Shown here: in pieces, positions 46,544 through 55,709 of the stretch
How positions within the stretch are numbered: the first letter of the stretch is position 1
Layout: every line of letters starts with the position of its first letter
Translations under genes and position numbers: made by a program
Assembly (NCBI GenBank): GCA_030295235.1
Contig: AP026133.1
Span: forward strand, 682,001-746,000
Direction of reading: 5' to 3'
DNA from: Fistulifera solaris
Taxonomy: Eukaryota > Bacillariophyta > Bacillariophyceae > Naviculales > Stauroneidaceae
Length of the DNA: 64,000 bases
Notes under the pieces: generated by a model
Database searches by the model: none
What the model was told of the DNA's origin: nothing
Seen by the model: only the letters and a program-made list of their open reading frames with translations

Positions 46544-47367
46544 AATGCCCATCCACTACATGACCGTCGGTGACCCTTCTCGACGCATTGCCGTCGCACG
46601 AAGATCGATCCAGTGAAGTTGGCGTCTTATTTCTTCCAGGCTTTCATTCGAAAATGGCATCCAACAAGGGGAACGCGATCGCGAATTGGGCTCGCACGCG
46701 CAACTGTTCTTGTACTCTGTTCGATTATTCCGGCAGCGGCGCATCGGGGGGAGATATTCAAGAGGGCACGATCAGTCGCTGGTTGGAAGAAAGCATGTGT
46801 GTCTTTTCCGAGCAGACACAGGAAAGGCAAATACTAGTCGGCTCTAGTATGGGAGGATATCTGGCGCTTCTACTATGGAAGCAAGTGTTGAAGGAATACC
46901 CACAGGAGGCGACCCGAATCCATGCGTTGATCTTAATTGCTCCTGCTTGGGATATGACGGAAAAACTCCTTTGGAATAGGTTTTCGCAAGGCATTCAGAA
47001 TCAGATCTGGTCGAGCGGTGTGTACAATCGACCTTCGGCGTATGGAGACGGTCCCTATCCCATAACGCGACAGTTGATTGAAAACGGTCGAAAACACTTG
47101 TTGTTTGCCGACGGCTGGCAGTTTCCGGAACAGCGTCCCCCGATTTTCATTTTACATGGCATTCGAGATGAAGATGTTCCGCACACACATTCCATTCAGC
47201 TGACTGAATTGCTTCATGACGGCAACACGAGACTTCAACTGGTTGAAGATGGCGATCATCGGTTGTCACGACCGGAAGATTTGGAGCTATTGTGCGCGAT
47301 ACTCGACGCTGCATTGAGCAGCGATCATGTCGATACACGCACAAATGATGACAAAAACACTATCTGA
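46544..47367 (+). CDS. ABHD10-like alpha/beta hydrolase (probable acyl-protein thioesterase)
   Basis: The likely start MPIHYMTVGDPSRRIAVARRS gives the ABHD10-type lead-in. A one-base frame change near 46600-46615 links it to SSEVGVLFLPGFHSKMASNKG. Then follow FDYSGSGASGG, the nucleophile elbow VGSSMGGYLALLLW, ALILIAPAWDMTEKL, FILHGIRDEDVPHTHS with the acidic residue, and EDGDHRLSRPEDL with the catalytic histidine. ABHD10 in animals is a mitochondrial depalmitoylase and glucuronidase; related bacterial proteins are esterases. The full catalytic triad is present. The length is about 270 residues, normal for the family. Confidence 0.8.
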
Positions 47368-47886
47368 ATTCCGAAAAGAAACGTTCTGGAACCCAGCCGG
47401 TGTCTCCTGCTTCCTGGTTAATTATTCAGTGTGTGTGCAAAGCAATGAAAGACGGTCATCATGTGTTCACGCGGAGAAGAACGCTCCAATAAGCTAGTGA
47501 TTGAAGCAAACGCGCAACACTGGAAGTTTAATACTGCTCATTCATGGCTATTTGATTATGAACCCATTTGTTTCCGAAATGGCGTCGATAGAAAGTGGTC
47601 GTTCTTGAGAACGAAAGCAACTCAAGAAAATGAAGCGAAATATTCCAGGAGACTGCGGGAAATTTGATAACGGTGAAAATTCCCGAAAAACAGTTTGTTC
47701 TGGTTATGAAATAATACTAAGAAATAATCGATTTATTGTTGGTTTGGCTACTTTGCGCATCGTAAAAGCTGTAATTTCCTGCAGAAAGAAAAAATTTACT
47801 CCGTATTCAACAATATCCATTGAAAAATCCTACCGTACTCCGTAGAACGTGTGGCTCAAAGGGTACCGTCGCGAATTAAGGATACA
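47368..47886. other. Spacer before the transposase gene
   Basis: AT-rich sequence, perhaps including the left end of the DDE element. I could not find paired terminal inverted repeats by eye. CGTACTCCGTAG near 47833 resembles the ACTCCGTA words near 53765. Confidence 0.4.
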
Positions 47887-48841
47887 ATGAACATCAAGTT
47901 CAATTACTCTACGTTCCAGGCGCGTGAGTTTTTGAGAAGCGGATGCTTCATTATGGGCGAGTCGCTGGAAATGCGCAACTATCAGCCTACTCTCGTGCAA
48001 ACTCGACGATTCCAATCGCACTTTGGAGTATCCCCAATCCAGTGTTCTCAGCTGTGGATTCTACTGAAAGTACCAGAAAATGCTAGATTCAAGCATTTGC
48101 TCTGGGCATTGCTAAAACTGAAAGTGTACGCGACAGAAGAGGTTCTCAGCGGAATGGCTGGATGCGATGAAAAGACCTTTCGAAAATGGTCTGACCAGTT
48201 TATTGATGCCCTTTCTTTGCTCTCCTCCTGTCTGGTAAGATGTAGACGCTATTTGTCGTGCGTTTCCTGAACCATGAATCATGACTAACAACTACTCAAT
48301 TTTCGTCTGGGTAAGATAAACTGGAATAGTCGAAAGAAGAATGGAGTTCATACATTTTCGGTTGATGGAACCGACTGTCCGATCAATGAACCAAGTCCTT
48401 TTTCGCCTAAATGGTATTCTCATAAGTTCAAGAGTGCGGGTTGCGGTCTCGCTTTTCGCAAGTGAAATAATCTGGATCAACGGACCGTTTCCTTGTGGAG
48501 AATACCCCGATTCAAAAATTTTTTGGCGAGACCTTGTAGATAAACTTCCAACTGGTGAACGAGGCATAGCTGACCAAGGGTATCGATCAATTGCCCAACT
48601 TACCATAAAAAGTCGTGGTCACCAGAAAGGGAAATGTGTCTTGATCGGAAAAGTCTTAGATCGACACGAAAATGTGAATCAACGAATCAAGCGGTTTGGA
48701 TGCCTGCGACAGCGTTTTCGCCATGGTTGGAGATGCCATGGCAAGTATTTTAGAGCAGTCGCTTCTGTCGTTCAATTGCGATTGAAAACAGACAATCCGA
48801 TTTCTTCGCTACCAAAGAATAGTCGAAATCGAGAACACTAG
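47887..48841 (+). mobile_element. DDE-superfamily (IS5/PIF-Harbinger-like) transposase
   Basis: Part one reads FQSHFGVSPIQCSQLW and LLWALLKLKVYATEEVLSG, a helix-turn-helix-like region. An intron at 48235-48315 (GTAAGA...GTAAG) leads in frame to FSVDGTDCPINEPSPF, holding the first catalytic Asp. After a frame change near 48441 come IIWINGPFPCGEYPDSKIF and GIADQGYR, with the second Asp. LDRHENVNQRIKRFG follows with the Glu. The full DDE triad is visible. The frame change may be a missing T, but two codons also seem to be lost there, so the copy may be slightly decayed. It could be a domesticated or recently active element. Confidence 0.75.
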
Positions 48842-48846
48842 ACTGA

Positions 48847-50376
48847 TTACACTAAGCTTTCGATACGCGAACTGTAATTCCAAGAGATACATTTGATATA
48901 ATCTTCGTCTTTGTTTAAAACTTCTTGTTTGTCGCGTTTGCCCACATCAAGTGTGATGTATTTGTCTCTGATGTCTGTCTCGAGAATAATTGAAATCGCT
49001 TCGCCATCATTTGTTTTGGATTTCTTAAAAAGATGAATAGTCGAAATTTGATCGTGAAGGTTGTTGTTGTTTGTTTCAGTCGCAGTAACATCCAAATCTC
49101 TCTCTTTTACGCCATGATGAGCTTCAGAAATTTCTGTCAACGCCGCGATATTTTTTGACGAGTTCAGCGCTTCCATATATTCAAAATCACGTTTCCCAAG
49201 CGCTTGAATATCATAGCTCATAGCTTCAGGTAAAACTTCGAGTGCTTGCTCAGTTGTGAATTGCGAACGCATATTTGTGGTTAAAGATACTGCTCTGGCG
49301 AGAGATGTAGGAGGAGGGGGGTGACGCGCCAAAAATCTTGCGTTCAAACTAGGGGTCTCTTGTGTATTGCTAATTTTAATCGCATTCCAAGGTAAATCAG
49401 CATCGTGAAGTGCTGCCTCAACGCCGCCAGGTAAGTCGCGTAACGCTGAAAGGGGCAAGGATTCCTGTTTTTGTTCTGCAGATGCAGTAATGTGCTCCTT
49501 TGACTCCATTTTAGCAGAGACAGCGATTGCGAATTGATCTAGAGTAGTTTTTCGATCGCCGCTTCCACCGCCGATCGTATTTTTAGCTAACGAGTCATCC
49601 AAACCAAAAATTGTCTGTCTTTTGACCTGCTCTGGATCCGTCTTATTCGGCACAACAGGCTGATCGCCTTTCCTTGTCTCTTTCTTTTCCGCGTCAAATA
49701 CACTGCGTACATGCTCTGAAGTGACAAGCTGGTGGTCGGACGCTTCGTTGTTTTTCACCGTAGGCGGTGCTAGCTCTACAGTCGTGCTTACTTCTTGATC
49801 CATTGAAGCGCGAAAACTAGTGGCCATCCGATCCGACATAGTAAGTTTTTGGCGCCGGCCATGTGGACTATCCGTAAAATTGGTTGCGACCTCCTCCATT
49901 TCGATTGCCGCCACTACTTCGTTTTCATCGCCCTTTCTACTTTTCATTGTTACCACGCGGAACGGACGATTCTCGTCTTTGTCGTCCAACTTTTTAAGTT
50001 CGACTACCCCATCGTTAATCACCTCACGATGCGAAAAAAAGATTTTTCTATTTTTCGCCTTGAGTTCTTTCAGTTTTAGTCTGTGCGCAACAACAAGGGG
50101 GTGGTTCTCATTCATGTCACGGCAAAGGACAAAGAAATCGTCGTGGAACATCAAAGCTTCAGTAATGTCAATCGTGACCTCACTTCCATTCCTATTGATA
50201 CGACATTCAACGGAGTTGCTGCCGTATGCGGTTCGGGGTCGAAGCCCGGATAGAAGATTTGTGTACTGCGAAACGCGAAGATTTGCCTGCCGGTTGTACC
50301 AGCCATAAACAACGGACCCTGGAAGTTTTCCGTGAATTGTGACGGTCTCTTCACTCTCTTCGATATTCCTTTGCAT
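48847..50376 (-). CDS. Unrecognised protein, paralogue 1 of a three-gene cluster
   Basis: An intact 509-residue ORF starting MQRNIEESEETVTIHG. The N-terminal 150 residues share a domain with the two neighbouring genes: LPGSVVYGW near the start, EVTIDITEALMFHDDFF, then NHPLVVAHRLKLKELKAK and VELKK. The remaining 350 residues are charged and probably mostly disordered, with PLSALRDLPGGVEAAL and PLPEAMSYDIQALG-type helical patches. No named family is recognised. Its stop lies only six bases from the transposase stop on the other strand. It is divergent from paralogue 2. Its frame is intact, unlike paralogue 3. Confidence 0.72.
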   Translation of the reverse strand: MQRNIEESEETVTIHGKLPGSVVYGWYNRQANLRVSQYTNLLSGLRPRTAYGSNSVECRINRNGSEVTIDITEALMFHDDFFVLCRDMNENHPLVVAHRLKLKELKAKNRKIFFSHREVINDGVVELKKLDDKDENRPFRVVTMKSRKGDENEVVAAIEMEEVATNFTDSPHGRRQKLTMSDRMATSFRASMDQEVSTTVELAPPTVKNNEASDHQLVTSEHVRSVFDAEKKETRKGDQPVVPNKTDPEQVKRQTIFGLDDSLAKNTIGGGSGDRKTTLDQFAIAVSAKMESKEHITASAEQKQESLPLSALRDLPGGVEAALHDADLPWNAIKISNTQETPSLNARFLARHPPPPTSLARAVSLTTNMRSQFTTEQALEVLPEAMSYDIQALGKRDFEYMEALNSSKNIAALTEISEAHHGVKERDLDVTATETNNNNLHDQISTIHLFKKSKTNDGEAISIILETDIRDKYITLDVGKRDKQEVLNKDEDYIKCISWNYSSRIESLV

Positions 50377-50614
50377 GCTAATAGTGATTCTACAAAAGAG
50401 AGTTGATTCAATAGAAGACAGAAGCTGAAAGCACTGAATAAATAAAACTAAAAACTGAATTTGAGATCAGTCATTTTGTTGTGCGTGTAAATCATGCGTT
50501 GCGTGTTGTGTGCTGCGGGACGAGGAGATGTTCGTTGGTCGTCCTTCGTTGCTTGGTGCTTGATGCCTGTACAGTATCGGTCATCAGTCCCACGTTTACA
50601 GTTTTAATCCGGTT

Positions 50615-51397
50615 ATGCTAGCTATGTACTGTACCCTGTACCAGGTACCGGTACCGTACCGTACTGTAGGATTGTCGGTGTATACGTCACTAGTCGCTGT
50701 CGCTGGGGTGGCCAGTGGCGAGTGGCGAGTGGCCACAGAACACAAACCGATAATACTCCACTCTCCACTACAAGTAAATACTACGTACTACGGTAAGATC
50801 AAACGATTTTCATTTGGGCTTTGGGCACTACTTATTCAACGTCTTTACCTTTTACCTGGTAATGGTACTACGTACGGTGCTCTGTGCACGATTGAAGTCC
50901 CAATCAAACTTCCAGCTTCAGTCATTTACAAGTGGGACACATTGCAGACAAACTATTATTCCCAGCAATCAGTTTTGATCTCGGGTATCGATCCTGCAGA
51001 TGTCCATTTCAGTATTAGTCCATCTGGGAAGGAAACCGAGATTCGGATGAAGGGCGACTCTTCTATCATGATGATGCCAGAAGAATTCTGGCAAGCTGTT
51101 GCTCGGAACGAGTACCCAGCGTCGCATCCAAAAGTTGTAGCTCATATGAAGGCAATCAAGAAGCTCAAAAAGACTTCAATGGCGAATTCCGTTGTTTATG
51201 TACACAAGGTAGATTTGCCGGAAAAGGTCGGGCCTAACTTTGTTCCTCTCCCTCCTTACGAAAAAGGAGCTCGCATCTCCCTCATGGGAACGAAAAAGTG
51301 CCCAGAAATTGTTGCGGGTCTTGAAATGAAGATGGAGGATGATGGTTTTCAATCTCCTACGTTGATGGGTGCTTCCCGCGACGTTCGTTTGGGATAG
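50615..51397 (+). CDS. Unrecognised protein, paralogue 2 of a three-gene cluster
   Basis: The ORF is open from an ATG at 50615, but the first 90 codons have poor composition and contain the intergenic ACCAGGTA word. The real start or an exon boundary is therefore probably nearer 50885. From there the shared domain reads TIEVPIKLPASVIYKW, VHFSISPSGKETEIRM, MMMPEEFWQAV, SHPKVVAHMKAIKKLKK, VDLPEKVGPN and EIVAGLEMKME. The stop is at 51395-51397. The protein is essentially the domain alone with no long tail. The PKVVAHMKAIKKLK block matches paralogues 1 and 3 closely. Confidence 0.65.
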   Translation: MLAMYCTLYQVPVPYRTVGLSVYTSLVAVAGVASGEWRVATEHKPIILHSPLQVNTTYYGKIKRFSFGLWALLIQRLYLLPGNGTTYGALCTIEVPIKLPASVIYKWDTLQTNYYSQQSVLISGIDPADVHFSISPSGKETEIRMKGDSSIMMMPEEFWQAVARNEYPASHPKVVAHMKAIKKLKKTSMANSVVYVHKVDLPEKVGPNFVPLPPYEKGARISLMGTKKCPEIVAGLEMKMEDDGFQSPTLMGASRDVRLG

Positions 51398-51512
51398 TTC
51401 ATTGCTTGGCAGGACAGCCATTGCGTGTATCTATAATCTCGAACAAAAGAACTGTAGACACGTTTACAAAACAACAAAACTATAAAAGTAGATTACACTA
51501 ATCCTATGGTAT

Positions 51513-52919
51513 CTAGATATTGGTATGTTTTGCCTCACTCTGGTCTCCGTACTTTTTATCATCTTTGGGAGCGCCAGCAGGTTTGGCACTGGCCGGGGAG
51601 GATCCTTCAGATTGCTGTTCGTTGTAGTCTTATCAACATCCATAGGTGTCGCACCTTTGCTATTCAAGCCTAAGAAATCTCGGATGTTGTTCTGATGTTC
51701 GTTTTCAAAGACAAAAGTCGTGGTCGTCGGCGTCGTCGTCTCTCGTCCCTTTCGCTTCTTGTTTTCGCGATCCACACTCATATCGTTGCTTTCCTCCGCG
51801 TTAGAGTCGTTTGCTTCTGTTTGCTCATCTTCATCGTCAAAGCAACTCTCCCATGCGTCAGGAACAGTCTGGCTGCGGAATTCGATAGGACGAGCTTCCT
51901 TCATCTCCATGACAACAAACTGCTCCTGCGATCCTTGCACCCCAAACTTGAGTAGAACAAGCTGGTGTTCCTTTGGAGTATCCGGATTCCACTGCATCTC
52001 AACATCAAATGGCAATTCAATTCGACACTTCTTGACAATTCGTTTGCGTGGGTCGCTATCCTTGATATCTTTTATAGCTGAGTTGTGCGCAACAACTTTC
52101 GTGTGGTTCGGACCATGAGCAGCGTCTTTCCAAAACTTCTCGTCAAATTTCTTGGGATCATAGATCGAGTCATCCGTAACGTCAATGGCAACAGTCGCAG
52201 TCCGGGGATTCTCGATGTATGCACTGACGTAGCTCTTCAAACCGCATCCGGGGGCTGGGGTGCGCAACGCGCCTGCAGGTAAGCGAACAATTACCGTCAC
52301 ATCCGCGCCTGGTTTGATCCTACCCATTCGAGCACGAGCAATGGGAGTTCAAAATCAACGTTGGCATTCGGATTCTTTTTCTTGCCCGAATTCTTGTCGC
52401 TCTTGTCGCCTTTGTTTTGTGCTGCTTTCTTCTTCTGGCAGTCTTCAGCGTCTATATCGATCCCTAATGAAACGGTCAGATAGGTTTGTTGAAGGCAGCA
52501 AAGAGGAATAAATGAAAGCTTACCACCAAAGTTCTCGTCAAGGTCATCCAAGCCCGTTCCACCAACATCGTCGTCATCATTGGCATCTGATGATTCGTAT
52601 CCCGCAGCTGCGGCCATTGCAAGAATTGCCGGATCGACTAGAGCCGGTTTGAGACATTTCTTCCACACCTTGGCCTTCTCTTTCCACTGCTTTCGGGCGC
52701 CATCCAAATTGGCGGTGAAGTTTCGCTTTTGTATTGGAAGAAAGGACTCATGGCCCGTACCGCTGCCGGCCCTTCGCCGCCATCTTTCTTTCCCTCTACC
52801 TTGATAAGCTTCGTCTTCAGCATGTAAATTAGAGTATGCCATCCCTCGCAATCTCCGCACTCTTTCCATGCTTTTAGATTGGGGTCAAAGTCGTCATCAT
52901 CGTCATCTTTCTTTGGCAT
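51513..52919 (-). CDS. Unrecognised protein, paralogue 3 of a three-gene cluster
   Basis: Starts MPKKDDDDDDFDPNLKAW with a CGDCEGWH motif, then a Lys-rich helical stretch KQWKEKAKVWKKC. An intron at about 52462-52524 (GTAAGC...ATTAG) joins DENFGG to IDIDAEDCQ. The shared domain follows: ADVTVIVRLPAG, TATVAIDVTDDSIYD, NHTKVVAHNSAIKDIKD, CRIELPFDVEM. The tail is acidic and then KRKGRE-basic. Frame changes fit short runs at 52741-52743, 52323-52325 and 51595-51598. After the last, the frame ends AKHTNI with a TAG at 51513-51515; without it the ORF would end at 51464. No family is recognised. Confidence 0.68.
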
Positions 52920-54795
52920 TGTTCAAAGCTCGAGTGCTGCGTTCTGAGTGCGTGAAATCGTTGCTGCCGGCGATTTGTGAGAATTACCGATTGTTACCAA
53001 AACCAAGATCCGCGAGACGCGGAAATGTGCTTACGTACAAGCGTGAAGCGTGAAGCATGGGGAAATCACAGATCACAGCATCATCAGACATCAGATTCTG
53101 TCACGAATGTCCGATGTCCCCGTTTTAAGTACGTTCAAATTATTTAGCATCATTTAGCATCTTCCTGTTTCCAGCGTCTCATGTCTCATGTCTCATTTCA
53201 TTGCTTGAACACAGAGAACTGTGACGTTCGACAGTCGACAAACAAATCACCAAATCACCTGGTCCTGGTATCGACTATCGACGCTCGATGCAGCTCGACG
53301 GCTTTGGTGATTATTTATTATTTTATCCGCTTGAGGCCCAAGGAATGCCTACTTTAAGTAGATGTTTGAAGACACAAGACACCCTAGTTTAGAAAATCAT
53401 AATATAATAATGTACTTTACAAAAATGAAGCAAAAAACTCTAGGACCTAAAGAATCCCGGATTACGTACTACTTTCTGCATCTAAAATCTAGAGTCTCGA
53501 GTCACGAGTTTTCAGTATCCCGTGGTGAATTCCGAATACCAGAATGACGATGGAGAATGGAGATTGGAGATCGAGAACGAGGACAACAGCAAAACAGTGA
53601 AACGTTCCAGTTAGTGTTTACTTTACACAAAATCACAGAGACACAAAAAATGACATCATCAATCATCATTCCTCATCTACCATCTTTTTTTTTGAAACAC
53701 GATACACGATCAACGATCAGAACTCGGAACTCGCAACTCGCAACAAAACAAATACAGAGTAAAATACTCCGTACTCCGTACCAGGTACGGGGTACGGAGT
53801 AGGGAGTACAAAAAACTCCGTAGGCAAATGGCAATAAAAAAATCAACTAGTCTATCAGCGTTCATAAATTTAGTCCAAAAACGAGAAACGAGTTCCAAGT
53901 TCCAAGTTCAAAGGGTCCAAGGTCCAAGGGTCATTGGTCATAGTTCTGGTCAGCGAAGACCGAAGACTACCAGGTACCTACAATCTACAAGTATAGCTCC
54001 AACTCTCTCTACAGAGGTCTGCTCTGGCCTCTGAAAAGTAAGAGCACATGACAAACAGTCTGCTAGTCTACACGTCCATTGCTCATTATTTCGCCCTCAG
54101 CCTCACCCATAACAGGTACCGTAGCAGAACTGATAGCCAAATTCGGCTTACCATAACTTCTTGTACGGATTTTCGAACGGTAAGCTGTCAGTTATCAAAT
54201 CGTTTCGTACCGTTACAATGGGGAGGAGCGCACGCGTGAAACACTTCGGCTAGCGTCAATGCAGTCTTCCCGAGTTATAATTGAGGTTATTCTTAATCCT
54301 AATCATCATCAATCATCGTCACGATCGTCCATCCTCAAATATTTCACGAGGAACACATTCATAGCTCGTCCGCTACCAATCCACTCAAGAAATAAAGTGG
54401 CGAATAACCATCGTTATGTTATGATAGGTAAACTTTCATAGATTTCCTAATTATGATATTTCCCGCAGTCTCCAGGAACAATCAACGCCGTGTGAATGCG
54501 AAGGTATTTTATTTTGATTACTTGAGAGGAGCCCCGAAATATGTCACTCCCGCGTGACAGTGTATGTGTGTCGAGGCGCAATAGTCGCACCTTTGCTGTG
54601 GAATATTCGACTCTTGTCTTTGCGTCTCCACTCAAGGTATTTTCCGTTCCACGACCCCCATAGACCTCATCAACGAATAAAAATTGCGTGGGACATTGAT
54701 GTAATGGCAGTGAGTTGAGTTTCCAATTCTATCACAAATTTGGGTCAGTGCATTTCTCACTCTTCCACTAACAAATCCTTTTTACGCACGCGAAC
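52920..54795. other. 1.9-kb spacer of short direct and inverted repeats
   Basis: Rich in tandem short words: CATGTCTCATGTCTCAT (53180), AGTTCCAAGTTCCAAGTTC (53890) and AAGGGTCCAAGGTCCAAGGG (53915). An 18-bp imperfect inverted repeat is listed separately. ACCAGGTA occurs at 53780 and 53969. No ORF above 85 codons has a credible start or domain. Confidence 0.5.
53765..53808. repeat. 18-bp inverted repeat around an ACCAGGTA motif
   Basis: TACTCCGTACTCCGTACC at 53765-53782 pairs with GGTACGGAGTAGGGAGTA at 53791-53808, 17 of 18 positions, with an 8-nt loop. The arms themselves contain ACTCCGT in tandem. It could form a strong hairpin. Confidence 0.8.
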
Positions 54796-55124
54796 ATGTC
54801 GAATTTCCAGTCTCTCCTTACCATTTTCTATTTGCTTCTTTTGAGTCGCCACGCAAGCGGTCAAGTTGCTGGTCGTCGTATGCAAGTTCGTAAGCTCGGA
54901 AAGGGCTATTCGAGCCAGTGGATGGAGGAAGTTTTGGACGACAAGAAGGAGGTGTGTCTTCGACGATGTATGTAACTTATATGCTGCTCTGCGCCTTCTC
55001 TAACAACTGTTTTTCGCAGATGGAATACTATTGGAGCCATTCCGTCGAAACATCGTTGTCTATGAGTTGGTCCATGAGTTATCCTATTCACACACGCGGA
55101 AAGGAGCGCAAATTGAAAGCCTAA
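54796..55124 (+). CDS. Small secreted basic protein
   Basis: Exon 1 (54796-54951) encodes MSNFQSLLTIFYLLLLSRHASG, a good signal peptide, followed by QVAGRRMQVRKLGKGYSS. The intron 54952-55019 (GTGTGT...TCGCAG) leads to MEYYWSHSVETSLSMSWSM and a basic tail KERKLKA. The total is about 86 residues. The GT donor is less canonical than others in the window, but the acceptor is strong and the phase is kept. No family is recognised. A secreted short peptide or wall protein is plausible. Confidence 0.6.
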
Positions 55125-55709
55125 TTCGCTTTTGTGTGAATACTTCCCAACTCTTTTACTTCCTTAGTTACGATGATCCGTAAAATCCCGTAAAGAAAGA
55201 AAGTGGGATGAACATTGGCAGTGTTATAAATGTTGGCTGTTAAATGTTGATGGTTACTATCGTTTTCGTAACCAATAATTGAAAAAATGTCGTTACCAAA
55301 TTAAGATTTCGCGTATATTGCTCTAGGACCCACCAGCATTAGTGTAGCGGTCGATTGAAAAGCTCCTTTTATAGTTTATGGTGCGTTTGTTTTGAGACTT
55401 GCTATTCAATCAGCTACTGGTACGATCACCGAAAAATGCAAAGATCCTCGCGAGAGCGTGGAGCGTGGACGTGGACGTGGACGAATAGGGATCAGGTCAC
55501 GAGCGTGCTCTATCATACCCGCATTTTTACCTGTGCGACACACCGTGTCGTCGAACGGGTATTACATTTTTCAACCGACTTTGTTGCAACCATGGACGAT
55601 TAAAGCGAAAACATACCAGTATCTACCGACAATCTAAAAAGCTCTGCATTAAATTCAGATGATCGCTGCATTGATATAAGGTCGAGTGACGAGGAGCACA
55701 CCGCAAGCC
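55125..55709. other. Spacer, no supported gene
   Basis: Contains GTGGACGTGGACGTGGAC (about 55468-55486), a short hexamer repeat. Short overlapping ORFs have no family features. Confidence 0.5.

Noticed and set aside
49820-50308. Forward ORF of 162 codons with hydrophobic stretches
   Set aside because: Antisense to the shared domain of paralogue 1, which is supported by homology to two neighbours.
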